From Modestobacter roseus (GTDB lineage: Bacteria; Actinomycetota; Actinomycetes; Mycobacteriales; Geodermatophilaceae), in assembly GCF_007994135.1 (NCBI RefSeq), contig NZ_VLKF01000001.1:1-64000 (forward strand): a stretch of 64,000 bases of DNA, given 5' to 3'. Of this stretch, positions 53,601 to 63,468 are shown one piece after another. The number at the start of each line of letters is the position of its first letter. Position 1 is the first letter of the stretch. The notes below the pieces were generated by a model. The model made no database searches, was not told the origin of the DNA, and was given only the letters and a program-made list of their open reading frames with translations. The position numbers were made by a program, and so were the translations under genes.

Positions 53601-54163
53601 GCGTCGGGTTCGACCTCTACGTCCGGCTGGTCGGCGAGGCGGTCACCGACTACCGCGCGCAGGCGACCGGGGAGTCGCCGCCGGTGGAGCCGGCCGAGGT
53701 CCGGGTCGACCTGCCGGTCGACGCGCACCTCCCGCACGACTACGTGCCCGGCGAGCGGCTGCGGATGGAGGCCTACCGCAAGGTCGCGAGCGTGCAGGAC
53801 GACGAGCAGGCGCAGGCGGTGCTCGACGAGCTCACCGACCGCTACGGCGCCGCGCCGGCCCCGGTGCTCAACCTGCTCGCGGTGGCCCGGTTCCGCGCGG
53901 CCATGCGCCGGCTGGGCGTCACCGAGGTGTCGATGCAGGGGCGCAACGTGCGGGTCGGCCCGGTCGAGCTGCGGGAGAGCCAGGTGATGAAGCTGTCCCG
54001 GCTCGCCGAGGGCGCCACCTACAAGGAGGCGGTCCGCACCGTGTCGATCAAGGTGCCGGTCGGGCCGGACCGGCGCACCCCGCTGCGGGACGTCGCGCTG
54101 CTGGAGAAGCTGCACGCGCTGCTGTCCGCGGTGCTCGAGCAGCCGGTCCTCGCCGCTTCCTGA
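50618..54163 (+). CDS. mfd: Transcription-repair coupling factor
   Basis: Mfd removes stalled RNA polymerase at DNA lesions and recruits UvrA. 1181 residues: UvrB-like N-terminal module (RRVEVFPAWETLPHERLSPR), the RNA-polymerase-interacting CarD/RID domain near 505-580 (LQPGDLVVHEQHGVGRYVEM), helicase motif I CGDVGYGKTE at about 653-662, DEEQ box at 755-758, SMSATPIPRTLEMSLTGIRE, and QLHQIRGRVGRGRERAYAYF. The C-terminal TRCF domain (RVDLPVDAHLPHDYVPGERL) closes it. GTG 50618 with AGGAG nine bases upstream. Same place as Rv1020. Confidence 0.97.
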   Translation: MSLRGVLDVVLTDAGVASVVDRAGSAELAVTAPPSVQPLVAAALAADRPGAGVPVLVVTAGERDADTVAAQLRCFVPDRRVEVFPAWETLPHERLSPRADTVGRRLAVLRDLTHPGDNGTIDVLVAPVRSVLQPLAPGLGDLVPVELAPGQSAELDVVARALADAAYTRVELVEKRGEFAVRGGLLDVFPPTEPHPVRVEFWGDEVDELRYFSAADQRSLDERPERLWAPPCRELLLTDDVRARAAQLGTDHPELAEVTGKLAEGIAVEGMESLIPALIGGERMQLLTDLVARGTHVLVCDPERVRSRAADLVRTAEEFLAASWQTAAEAGQAPIDLGASSFRDLEDVAAAARGRGLPWWTTGVFTLQPDDDAAQVTLDATGVERFHGDQQQAFDQFRRWGRDGWRVVLTFAGPGPAQRAADQLTEADLGARLVPGIETAPETGAPLVTQGNLDAGFVFPGVGVALVTEHDLTGQRGTSMRDAQKMPARRRNAVDLVQLQPGDLVVHEQHGVGRYVEMVSRTVHGGQRDYLIVEYAPGKRNQPPDRLFVPTDSLDQLTRYVGGEAPALSKLGGADWQKTKAQARKAVKQIAAELIRLYSARMATTGHAFGPDTVWQRELEDAFPFQETPDQLAAIDEVKTDMMNPVPMDRIICGDVGYGKTEIAVRAAFKAVQDGKQVAVLVPTTLLANQHFKTFAERFAQFPVTVAVLSRFQSTAESNETLRKLADGEIDVLVGTHRLLQPTTRFKELGLVIVDEEQRFGVEHKEYLKTMRTAVDVLSMSATPIPRTLEMSLTGIREMSTILTPPEERHPVLTYVGAWDDKQMAAAIRRELLRDGQVFVIHNRVQSIDKAAAKIRNLVPEARVAVGHGQMKEHELERIMVGFWEKEYDVLVATTIVESGLDIPNANTLIVDRADTFGLSQLHQIRGRVGRGRERAYAYFTYDPSRPLTETSVDRLTTIAHNTDLGAGMAVAMKDLEIRGSGNLLGGEQSGHIAGVGFDLYVRLVGEAVTDYRAQATGESPPVEPAEVRVDLPVDAHLPHDYVPGERLRMEAYRKVASVQDDEQAQAVLDELTDRYGAAPAPVLNLLAVARFRAAMRRLGVTEVSMQGRNVRVGPVELRESQVMKLSRLAEGATYKEAVRTVSIKVPVGPDRRTPLRDVALLEKLHALLSAVLEQPVLAAS

Positions 54164-54246
54164 CCTCCCGCGGACCGCTGTCCTGATCCGAGCCACCCCT
54201 CGCGTGAGGGAGACGCAGGTCACATGCCTGTGGGACGCTGCGGGGC

Positions 54247-55230
54247 GTGACGCCCCGCAGAGCCCTCGCCGTGCTCGCCGCCGGACTGGTCGCGGTCGCC
54301 CCGCTGGCCGGCTGCCGCACGGCACCGACGGTGGCCGCCTACGTCGGTGAGGAGCAGATCGGCGTCGCGGAGCTCGACGAGGCCGTCGACGCGCGGCTGG
54401 CCGACCCGGCGATCGCCGACTACGCGGCGGGGCAGCGGGCCGACTACACGCGGCAGGTGCTGAGCCTGCGCATCGACGCGCAGGTGTACGCCGAGGCGGC
54501 CGACCGGCTGGGCGTGGCGGTGCGCGACGGCGAGGTGCGCGAGCGCATCGCCACGCTGCTCGGCGGCAGCGACCCCGACGCCGTCTACGCCCAGGTGGCC
54601 CAGCAGCAGGGGGCCACCCCCGAGGACGTGTTCGCCAGCGTGCGCCAGGAACTGCTGCGCCAGCGGATCGCCGACGCGGCCGGGCGGGTGGACCTCTCCG
54701 AGGCCGGCTTGCGGGCCCGCTACGAGGAGCTCCGCCCGCAGCTGCAGCAGGTGGCCGTCGGCTTCGTCACCGTCCCGGACCAGGCCACCGCCCAGGCGGT
54801 GCTCACCCAGCTGGTGGCAGACCCGGCGAGCTACCCGGCGGTGGCGGCGCAGTACCCCGGCCAGGCCACGCTGCCGCAGGTGCAGACCACCACGCCCGAC
54901 CAGCTGGCCGGGCCGCTGGCCGAGGCGTTCGCCGCCACCCCCGCCGGGCAGGGCTTCACGCTGCCGGTCCCCGAGGCCGGCGGGGTGGTCGTCGGGTTCG
55001 TCGCGGCCCGCACCGAGCCGTCCTTCGCCGAGGTCCGCGGCCAGCTCGCCGAGCAGGCCGGGGAGCAGGCCGGCGAGCTGGGGGCGGAGATCGTCGCGGA
55101 GGTCCGCGAGGAGCTCGACCCGGTGGTCAACCCCCGCTACGGCGTGCTCGAGGACGCCCGGGTGGTCCGCCTCACCGAGGGCGTCGTGCAGCCACCCGCC
55201 GACGGCGAGGCGGTGGCTGTCGGAGACTGA
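54247..55230 (+). CDS. SurA N-terminal domain lipoprotein
   Basis: A 327-residue exported lipoprotein: signal peptide RRALAVLAAGLVAVAPLAGC with the lipobox LAGC and acylated Cys23. The SurA-N chaperone domain follows (YVGEEQIGVAELDEAVDARL, YTRQVLSLRIDAQVYAEAAD) and a region where a parvulin-type prolyl isomerase would be (VGFVTVPDQATAQAVLTQLV, GFTLPVPEAGGVVVGFVAAR), though the isomerase core is weak. Probably a folding factor for secreted proteins. GTG 54247. It lies between mfd and mazG, the usual actinobacterial order, five bases before mazG. Confidence 0.85.
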   Translation: MTPRRALAVLAAGLVAVAPLAGCRTAPTVAAYVGEEQIGVAELDEAVDARLADPAIADYAAGQRADYTRQVLSLRIDAQVYAEAADRLGVAVRDGEVRERIATLLGGSDPDAVYAQVAQQQGATPEDVFASVRQELLRQRIADAAGRVDLSEAGLRARYEELRPQLQQVAVGFVTVPDQATAQAVLTQLVADPASYPAVAAQYPGQATLPQVQTTTPDQLAGPLAEAFAATPAGQGFTLPVPEAGGVVVGFVAARTEPSFAEVRGQLAEQAGEQAGELGAEIVAEVREELDPVVNPRYGVLEDARVVRLTEGVVQPPADGEAVAVGD

Positions 55231-55234
55231 GCGG

Positions 55235-56182
55235 GTGCCGATCGCCCTGCTGGTCACCGTCAGCCCCCGCCTGCCCGGACTGCTCGCCCCCGCCGGCTGG
55301 CGGGCGGTCACCACCGCGCCGCTCGTCCTCGCGCTGCCCGGCGCGGCGGCCACCGCCGCCGCCCTGCGCGCCGACGGCGAGCCGGTCACCGACGTCGCCG
55401 GCCCGGCCGAGGCCGCCGCCGCTGCCGCCCCGGTGCCGGACACCGTGCTGCTGGCCACCCCGGAGGAGGCCGCCGGCTGGACCGTGGTGCCCCGGGTCGC
55501 CGGCGCGCCGGAGCCGCCCGGCGCCCGGCTGCTGGACGTCGTCTCGGTGATGGACCGGCTGCGCTCACCCGGCGGCTGCCCGTGGGACGCCGAGCAGACC
55601 CACGCCTCGCTGCGCGCGTACCTGCTGGAGGAGGCGCACGAGGCCTACGACGCGATCGTCGACGAGGACCCGGTCGCGATGCGCGAGGAGCTCGGCGACG
55701 TGCTGCTGCAGGTCGCCTTCCACGCCCGGGTCGCCGCCGAGGCGGAGCCGGGGTTCGACGTCGACGACGTCGCCGGTGACCTGGTCGACAAGCTGGTCCG
55801 CCGGCACCCGCACGTCTTCGGCGATCGCGTACCGGGCTGGGCACCTCTCGACGTCGCGGCCGTCGAGCGCGGCTGGGACGAGATCAAGCAGACCGAGAAG
55901 CAGCGCCGCTCGCCGACCGAGGGCGTCTCCCGCTCGCAGCCGGCCACCTCCTGGGGTGCGGCGCTGGCCGGGCGCGCGGAGCGCGCCGGGCTGCCCACCC
56001 CGCCGGCCGGTGAGCTGGCCGCCCGCGACGCCGAGGAGCTCGGCACCCTCCTGCTGGGGCTGGTGGTGGCCGCCCGCCGGCGCGGTTGGGACGCCGAGGA
56101 CGCGCTGCGCGGCGCGGTCCGCCGGTACGCCGACGAGCTGGACGCGGCCGCGGCCGTGCAGTCAGGGCACCCGGGCGGGTGA
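55235..56182 (+). CDS. mazG: MazG nucleoside triphosphate pyrophosphohydrolase
   Basis: Hydrolyses (d)NTPs, including damaged ones, to monophosphates. A ~95-residue Ala/Pro-rich N-terminal extension (also present in mycobacterial MazG) precedes the catalytic domain: LLDVVSVMDRLRSPGGCPWD, EQTHASLRAYLLEEAHEAYD and AIVDEDPVAMREELGDVLLQ then VAFHARVA hold the E-E-x-x-E and E-x-x-D metal ligands, followed by DKLVRRHPHVFGD. 315 residues, GTG 55235, directly after the lipoprotein gene. Confidence 0.94.
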   Translation: MPIALLVTVSPRLPGLLAPAGWRAVTTAPLVLALPGAAATAAALRADGEPVTDVAGPAEAAAAAAPVPDTVLLATPEEAAGWTVVPRVAGAPEPPGARLLDVVSVMDRLRSPGGCPWDAEQTHASLRAYLLEEAHEAYDAIVDEDPVAMREELGDVLLQVAFHARVAAEAEPGFDVDDVAGDLVDKLVRRHPHVFGDRVPGWAPLDVAAVERGWDEIKQTEKQRRSPTEGVSRSQPATSWGAALAGRAERAGLPTPPAGELAARDAEELGTLLLGLVVAARRRGWDAEDALRGAVRRYADELDAAAAVQSGHPGG

Positions 56183-56262
56183 GGTGACGCGGCGCGGCGG
56201 TGGGCGGACGCCCTAGCGTGGAGGGCTGGCCGAACACCCCTGCTGCCTGAGGAGGCGCCCGC

Positions 56263-57624
56263 GTGCTGACCACCCTGCTCGCCGCCGACGACGGCGCGGT
56301 GACCGAGGTGCTGCCGACGAGCACCTGGCTGCTGCTGCTCGTGGTCGCCGGTGCCGCCCTCGTCGCCTGGCTGATCGCGCTGGTCGTCGGGGTGGTGATC
56401 ACCCGGTTCGCGCGCAGCTCACCGGCGCTGGCCGACCTGTCCCGCCGGGGACGCCGGCCGTTCCGGCTGTTCGTCGTGCTGCTCGCGCTCACCGTGGTGC
56501 TCGACGCGGCGCCCGGGGTGGGGGACTGGCGGGACGTCGCCGTCCGGGTGCTCGGGCTCGCGCTGATCGCCGTCGCCGCCTGGCTGGTCGCCGTCGGCGC
56601 GTTCGTGATCGAGGACATGGCGCTGGCCCGCTACGACGTCGACGTCGTGGACAACCGGCACGCCCGCCGGGTGCGCACCCAGGTCACCCTGGTCCGCCGG
56701 CTCACCGTGGCGGTGATCGCCGTCCTCGCGATCGCCGGGATGCTGCTCACCTTCCCCTCGGCCCGGGCCGCCGGCACCAGCATCCTGGCCAGCGCCGGGC
56801 TGCTGTCGGTGGTCGCCGGCCTGGCCGCGCAGACGTCGCTGGCCAACGTCTTCGCCGGCATGCAGCTGGCCTTCACCGACGCGATCCGGGTCGATGACGT
56901 GGTGGTCATCGAGGACGAGTGGGGGCGGATCGAGGAGATCACGCTGACCTACGTGGTCGTGCACATCTGGGACGACCGGCGCATGGTGCTGCCCTCGACC
57001 TACTTCACCACCACGCCGTTCCAGAACTGGACCCGCAAGGAGTCCGCCGTCCTGGGGTCGGTGGAGCTCGACGTCGACTGGACCGTGCCCTTCGACGAGA
57101 TGCGCACCGAGCTGGTCCGGCTGGTCGAGGGCGACGAGCTGTGGGACCGCCGGGTGCAGGTGCTCCAGGTGACCGACGCCGTCGGCTCGGTGGTGCGGGT
57201 GCGGGTGCTGGTCAGCGCCAAGGACGGCCCCACCCTGTTCGACCTGCGCTGCCACGTGCGCGAGGGGCTGGTCCGCTGGCTGCAGCGCGAGCACCCCGAC
57301 GGCCTGCCGCGGGTCCGGTACGAGGGCTTCGCCGGCTCGCCGAGCCCGGCCGCCGGTTCGCCGAGCCCGGCCGCCGGTCCGCCGGCCCCGACCCGGCCGG
57401 CGCCCGCCGAGCCGACGCCGGTGCCGACCCGGCCCACGCCGCTCCCCGTCGGCGACGGCGGCGACCAGGAGGGCCGCCCCGCGCCCGCGCCCGGGCCGCA
57501 GACCGGGTTGTTCACCGGCAGCGTCGAGGCTCTCGAGCGCTCCCGGGCGTTCACCGGCCCCAGCGAGGAGGAGCTGGCCGACCGGGCCCGCGAGGACGCC
57601 GACCGGCGGCCCGCCGGGGAGTGA
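56263..57624 (+). CDS. MscS-family mechanosensitive ion channel
   Basis: A 453-residue membrane protein: four or five hydrophobic segments, the pore helix region (AAGTSILASAGLLSVVAGLA then AQTSLANVFAGMQLAFTD, the Gly/Ala-rich TM3 of MscS), and the beta domain (IRVDDVVVIEDEWGRIEEIT, LPSTYFTTTPFQNWTRKESA). The C-terminal ~110 residues are Pro/Ala-rich with a short direct repeat (GSPSPAA twice). It opens under membrane tension to release solutes. GTG 56263. The final codons (RPAGE, stop) are the first unit of an 11-copy tandem array. Confidence 0.9.
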   Translation: MLTTLLAADDGAVTEVLPTSTWLLLLVVAGAALVAWLIALVVGVVITRFARSSPALADLSRRGRRPFRLFVVLLALTVVLDAAPGVGDWRDVAVRVLGLALIAVAAWLVAVGAFVIEDMALARYDVDVVDNRHARRVRTQVTLVRRLTVAVIAVLAIAGMLLTFPSARAAGTSILASAGLLSVVAGLAAQTSLANVFAGMQLAFTDAIRVDDVVVIEDEWGRIEEITLTYVVVHIWDDRRMVLPSTYFTTTPFQNWTRKESAVLGSVELDVDWTVPFDEMRTELVRLVEGDELWDRRVQVLQVTDAVGSVVRVRVLVSAKDGPTLFDLRCHVREGLVRWLQREHPDGLPRVRYEGFAGSPSPAAGSPSPAAGPPAPTRPAPAEPTPVPTRPTPLPVGDGGDQEGRPAPAPGPQTGLFTGSVEALERSRAFTGPSEEELADRAREDADRRPAGE

Positions 57625-57821
57625 GCGGCCCGCCGGGGAGTGAGCGGCCCGCCGGGGAGTGAGCGGCCCGCCGGGGAGTGAGCGGCCCGCCGGGGAGTGA
57701 GCGGCCCGCCGGGGAGTGAGCGGCCCGCCGGGGAGTGAGCGGCCCGCCGGGGAGTGAGCGGCCCGCCGGGGAGTGAGCGGCCCGCCGGGGAGTGAGCGGC
57801 CCGCCGGGGAGTGAGCGGCCC
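57606..57821. repeat. 19-base tandem repeat, 11 identical copies
   Basis: GCGGCCCGCCGGGGAGTGA is repeated exactly 11 times from 57606 to 57814 with no variation, then a 7-base partial copy. The first copy contains the mscS stop codon, and the array ends six bases before the stop of the convergent DUF3592-like gene, so it fills the whole intergenic space. Nineteen is not a multiple of three, so each copy places TGA in a different frame. Confidence 0.97.
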
Positions 57822-57826
57822 CCCGC

Positions 57827-60153
<2,327 letters not shown>

Positions 60154-60160
60154 CGACGCC

Positions 60161-60709
60161 GTGAGCACCGCCCGCACCCGCCGCGGCCGGCCCGGAGGCG
60201 CTCGCCGCCGGGCCTCCTCGCGGCCGGTGCGGGCGGCTGCCCGCGCCAGCGGCGGCAGCCGGCCCGGACGGCGCAGCACGCGCAGCTCGGCCCGCGCCGC
60301 CGCCGGGCGTCGCGGCCCCCGGGTCACCGGCCGCGCCGTCCTGCTCGGCGCCCTCGTGCTGCTGCTGGCGCTGACCCTGGCCGGCCCGCTGCGCCAGTAC
60401 GTGGCCGGCCGGCAAGAGCTGGCCGAGCTCGCCGCCGAGCACGACGCGCTGACCGCGCGGGCCGAGCAGCTGCAGACCCAGCTCGACCGTCAGGCCGACC
60501 CCGCCTACATCGCCCAGCGGGCCCGTGAGCGGCTCACCTACGTGCTCCCCGGTGACCGGCTGGTGGTCGTGGGGGACGCCGGCGACCCCGGGGACACCGC
60601 CGACGCCCCCGCGGCGACGACGCGGCAGGACGAACCGGTGCCCTGGTACGAGGGCCTGCTCGGCTCGGTGGCGGCCGCCGACGCCGACCCCGCGGCAGCC
60701 GGCGACTAG
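60161..60709 (+). CDS. FtsB/DivIC-like septum formation protein
   Basis: A 182-residue bitopic protein: ~57-residue Arg/Ser-rich cytoplasmic N-terminus, one membrane segment (VTGRAVLLGALVLLLALTLA), then a periplasmic coiled coil (AGRQELAELAAEHDALTARA, EQLQTQLDRQADPAYIAQRA) and the DivIC motif RARERLTYVLPGDRLVVV. It belongs to the FtsQ-FtsL-FtsB complex that activates septal wall synthesis. GTG 60161, eight bases after eno. Positional match to Rv1024. Confidence 0.9.
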   Translation: MSTARTRRGRPGGARRRASSRPVRAAARASGGSRPGRRSTRSSARAAAGRRGPRVTGRAVLLGALVLLLALTLAGPLRQYVAGRQELAELAAEHDALTARAEQLQTQLDRQADPAYIAQRARERLTYVLPGDRLVVVGDAGDPGDTADAPAATTRQDEPVPWYEGLLGSVAAADADPAAAGD

Positions 60710-60730
60710 CCCTTCCCGCAGACTCGTGGG

Positions 60731-61264
60731 GTGCACAGTCCTGACCCCACGCCGGTCTCCCCGCCCGTGACGGCCGAGGACCGCGCGGTGGTCGCCCGCC
60801 AGCTCGGCCGCCCCCCGCGCGCCCTGGTCGGCGTCGCCCACCGCTGCCCCTGCGGCCAGCCCGACGTGGTGGAGACCTCGCCCCGGCTGGAGGACGGCAC
60901 GCCGTTCCCGACGCTGTACTACCTGACCTGCCCGCGGGCCAGCGCCGCCGCGAGCCGGCTGGAGTCGGCCGGCCGGATGAAGGAGTGGCAGGCCGAACTC
61001 GGCACCGACCCCGAGCTGGCCGCCGGCTACCAGGCCGCGCACGAGTCCTACCTGGCCACCCGCGACGCCCGGGACGTGCTGCCCACCCGGGCCACCGCCG
61101 GCGGGATGCCCGACCGGGTCAAGTGCCTGCACGCCCTGGCCGGTCACGCGCTGGCCGCCGGGCCGGGCGTGAACCCGATCGGCGACCGCGCGGTGGCCGG
61201 GATGGGGGAGTGGTGGGCGGCCGGCCCCTGCGCGCAGCCCGAGACCGGGGAGAGCGCCCGATGA
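60731..61264 (+). CDS. DUF501 domain-containing protein
   Basis: A 177-residue actinobacterial family with unknown function. Conserved features are RCPCGQPDVVETSPRLEDGT, PFPTLYYLTCPRASAAASRL and DRVKCLHALAGHALAAGPGV then NPIGD; the Cys-x-Cys, a later Cys and His pattern could bind metal. GTG 60731. The gene always sits between the FtsB-like gene and ppx (Rv1025 in Mtb) and overlaps ppx by ATGA here. Confidence 0.9.
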   Translation: MHSPDPTPVSPPVTAEDRAVVARQLGRPPRALVGVAHRCPCGQPDVVETSPRLEDGTPFPTLYYLTCPRASAAASRLESAGRMKEWQAELGTDPELAAGYQAAHESYLATRDARDVLPTRATAGGMPDRVKCLHALAGHALAAGPGVNPIGDRAVAGMGEWWAAGPCAQPETGESAR

Positions 61265-62220
61265 CCCGTGTCGCCGCCATCGACTGCGGCACCAACTCCA
61301 TCCGGCTGCTGGTCGCCGACGTGCCGCCGGAGGGGGCGCACACCGACCTGCTGCGGCGGATGGAGGTCGTCCGGCTCGGGCAGGGTGTGGACGCCACCGG
61401 CCGGCTGGCGCCCGAGGCGATCGAGCGCACCCGCCTGGTGCTCGCCGAGTACGCCGCACAGGCCCGGGAGCTGGGCGCCGAGCGGGTGCGGATGGTCGCC
61501 ACCAGCGCCACCCGGGACGCCGCGAACCGCGCCGACTTCGAGCAGATGGTGCTGACCACGCTCGGGCAGCTGCCCGACGTCGTCACCGGCGTGGAGGAGG
61601 CGGAGCTCTCCTATCTGGGGGCGACCGCGTCGCTGGCGGCGGCCGCGGCCGCGCACGGGGCCGCGGCGCCGCGCCCGCCGTTCCTGGTCGTCGACATCGG
61701 TGGCGGGTCGACCGAGTTCGTGCTCGGCGACGCCGCCGGCGTGCGGGCGGCCCGGTCGGTGGACGTGGGCTGCGTGCGGCTCACCGAGCGGCACCTGCAC
61801 AGCGACCCGCCCCCGCCGGACGAGGTGCAGGGCGCCGAGGCCGACGTCCGCGCGGCGCTGGAGCTGGTGCGGGCGGCGGTGCCGGTGCAGGAGGCGGTCA
61901 CCCTGGTCGGCCTGGCCGGGTCGGTGACCACCGTGGCGGCGCTGGCCCTGGAGCTGCCCGGCTACGACCCGGACGCGATCCACGGGTCGCGGATCCCGGT
62001 CGGCGCCGTCCGCTCGGTGACCGCCGGGCTGCTGTCGGCCACCCGGGCGCGCCGGGCGGCGTACCCGGTGATGCACCCCGGCCGGGTCGACGTGATCGGC
62101 GCCGGGTCGCTGGTGCTCCGGGTGATCATGGACGCGCTGGACTTCGACGAGGTCGTCGTCAGCGAGCACGACATCCTCGACGGCATCGCCCTCCGCCTCG
62201 CCCGTCCACCCCGGGCATAG
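61261..62220 (+). CDS. ppx: Ppx/GppA family exopolyphosphatase / pppGpp phosphohydrolase
   Basis: A 319-residue single-domain member of the ASKHA fold that degrades polyphosphate or pppGpp. VAAIDCGTNSIRLLVADVPP is phosphate loop 1, MVATSATRDAANRADFEQMV and GVEEAELSYLGATASLA follow, FLVVDIGGGSTEFVLGD is loop 2, and VGLAGSVTTVAALALELPGY and DVIGAGSLVLRVIMDAL complete the domain. Matches Rv1026 (Ppx1). ATG 61261 overlaps the DUF501 stop. The TAG stop lies within the left arm of a palindrome. Confidence 0.94.
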   Translation: MTRVAAIDCGTNSIRLLVADVPPEGAHTDLLRRMEVVRLGQGVDATGRLAPEAIERTRLVLAEYAAQARELGAERVRMVATSATRDAANRADFEQMVLTTLGQLPDVVTGVEEAELSYLGATASLAAAAAAHGAAAPRPPFLVVDIGGGSTEFVLGDAAGVRAARSVDVGCVRLTERHLHSDPPPPDEVQGAEADVRAALELVRAAVPVQEAVTLVGLAGSVTTVAALALELPGYDPDAIHGSRIPVGAVRSVTAGLLSATRARRAAYPVMHPGRVDVIGAGSLVLRVIMDALDFDEVVVSEHDILDGIALRLARPPRA

Positions 62221-62273
62221 GAGGCTTTGCACGCGGTCTGAACGCCAGAACCGGGTGCAAAGCCTCCTATGCC
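62214..62273. repeat. 19-bp palindrome over the ppx stop codon
   Basis: GGCATAGGAGGCTTTGCAC (62214-62232) and GTGCAAAGCCTCCTATGCC (62255-62273) are exact inverse complements with a 22-base spacer. The left arm includes the last codon and TAG of ppx; the right arm ends 20 bases before the DUF4235 stop. It may act as a two-way terminator, but the length and exactness resemble a dispersed palindromic repeat. Confidence 0.9.
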
Positions 62274-62292
62274 TCGCGCAGGAGGCTGTTCC

Positions 62293-62598
62293 TCAGGCGG
62301 CGCTGTCGGCGTTGACGCCGGGCGGCAGCTTGCCGGTCACCTTCTGGTAGACGGTGGCGGCCGCGTTGGCGGCGACCAGCCGGCCGGCGGCGTAGAGCGC
62401 ACCGGAGACGGCGGCCCAGGCCAGCGCGTCGGGCCAGGTCACCCCCGGCGCGGCGGGGTTCTTCGGCGGCGGGTAGCCGCGCACCTTCGTCCAGGCGGTG
62501 TCTGCTGCCTTCTTCACCACGATGCCGGCCGGGATCGCCATCGCCGGACCGAGCAGCTTGTACAGGAGCGGGGTCTTCACCTTCTGCTTCTTGGCCAC
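62293..62598 (-). CDS. DUF4235 domain-containing membrane protein
   Basis: A 101-residue small protein found in many actinobacteria. KTPLLYKLLGPAMAIPAGIV (first hydrophobic helix), KAADTAWTKVRGYPPPKNPA (conserved linker) and WPDALAWAAVSGALYAAGRL then VAANAAATVYQKVTGKLPPG are the family pattern. GTG 62598 starts VAKKQKVKTP. Role unknown. Convergent with ppx and divergent from the uracil glycosylase gene. Confidence 0.88.
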   Translation of the reverse strand: MAKKQKVKTPLLYKLLGPAMAIPAGIVVKKAADTAWTKVRGYPPPKNPAAPGVTWPDALAWAAVSGALYAAGRLVAANAAATVYQKVTGKLPPGVNADSAA

Positions 62599-62661
62599 CC
62601 CGCGATGATGCCGCCCGGGCCGGTGATCCGCCGCCCCGGGCCTCGGTGGTGGACTGTCCGG

Positions 62662-63423
62662 GTGGCACTGGACCCCGACGGCTACCCGGTCACCCGCACC
62701 CCGGCGGGGGTGCGCCGTGGCGCGGCGGCCGCCCGCGACCTCGCCGTCCTGGACGACCGGGTCTCCGGCTGCCGCGCCTGTCCCCGGCTGGTCGGCTGGC
62801 GCGAGGAGGTCGCGGTGACCAAGCGGGCCTCGTTCCGGGACGAGGAGTACTGGGGCCGGCCGGTGCCCGGCCTCGGCCCGGCCGACGCCCGGATCGCCGT
62901 CGTCGGGCTGGCGCCGGCCGCGCACGGCGGGAACCGGACCGGCCGGGTCTTCACCGGCGACCGCAGCGGCGACTGGATCTTCGCCGCGCTCTGGCGGGCC
63001 GGGCTGGCCAACCAGCCCACCTCGATGGCCAGGGACGACGGCCTGGAGCTCACCGACGTGCGGGTGGCCGCCGCCGTCCGCTGCGCCCCGCCGGCCAACG
63101 CCCCGACGCCGGAGGAGCGGGACGCCTGCTCCCCGTGGCTGGCCCGCGAGCTGGCGCTGCTGCCCCGGCTGCGGGTGGTCGTGGTGCTCGGCGGCTTCGG
63201 GTGGACCGCGTTGTGGCCGGTGCTCGCCGAGGCCGGGTACGCGATCCCGCGTCCCCGCCCAGCCTTCGGCCACGGCGTCGAGGTGACCCTGACGGGCCCG
63301 CGCGGCCCGCTCACCCTGCTGGGCAGCTACCACGTCAGCCAGCAGAACACGTTCACCGGCCGGCTCACCGAACCGATGCTCGACGCCGTCCTGACCCGGG
63401 CCACGGAGCTGGCCGCGGGGTGA
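62662..63423 (+). CDS. Uracil-DNA glycosylase, family 5 (UdgB)
   Basis: Removes uracil and some deaminated purines from DNA. The 253-residue protein has an iron-sulphur-cluster Cys pair in VSGCRACPRLVGWREEVA (Cys37, Cys40), the active-site motif VGLAPAAHGGNRTGR at about 81-95 (A-P-A-x-H-G-G, lacking the Asp/Asn of families 1-4, as in family 5), AAVRCAPPANAPTPEERDAC with further cluster cysteines, and GSYHVSQQNTFTGRLT (motif 3 with His). GTG 62662 fits the family N-terminus; ATG 62605/62608 would add ~19 residues. Confidence 0.9.
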   Translation: MALDPDGYPVTRTPAGVRRGAAAARDLAVLDDRVSGCRACPRLVGWREEVAVTKRASFRDEEYWGRPVPGLGPADARIAVVGLAPAAHGGNRTGRVFTGDRSGDWIFAALWRAGLANQPTSMARDDGLELTDVRVAAAVRCAPPANAPTPEERDACSPWLARELALLPRLRVVVVLGGFGWTALWPVLAEAGYAIPRPRPAFGHGVEVTLTGPRGPLTLLGSYHVSQQNTFTGRLTEPMLDAVLTRATELAAG

Positions 63424-63468
63424 TCGGGCGGGCCACCGGTTAGGGTCCGGCACGGCCACGCCAGGTCG

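Noticed and set aside
50384-54325. A 1313-codon minus-strand open frame opposite mfd
   Set aside because: Mfd on the plus strand is full length with all motifs. The antisense product is His/Arg/Leu-rich low complexity, typical of GC-driven shadow frames.
57606-57821. The 19-base array considered as a CRISPR array
   Set aside because: Units are directly adjacent with no spacers, and no cas gene is present.
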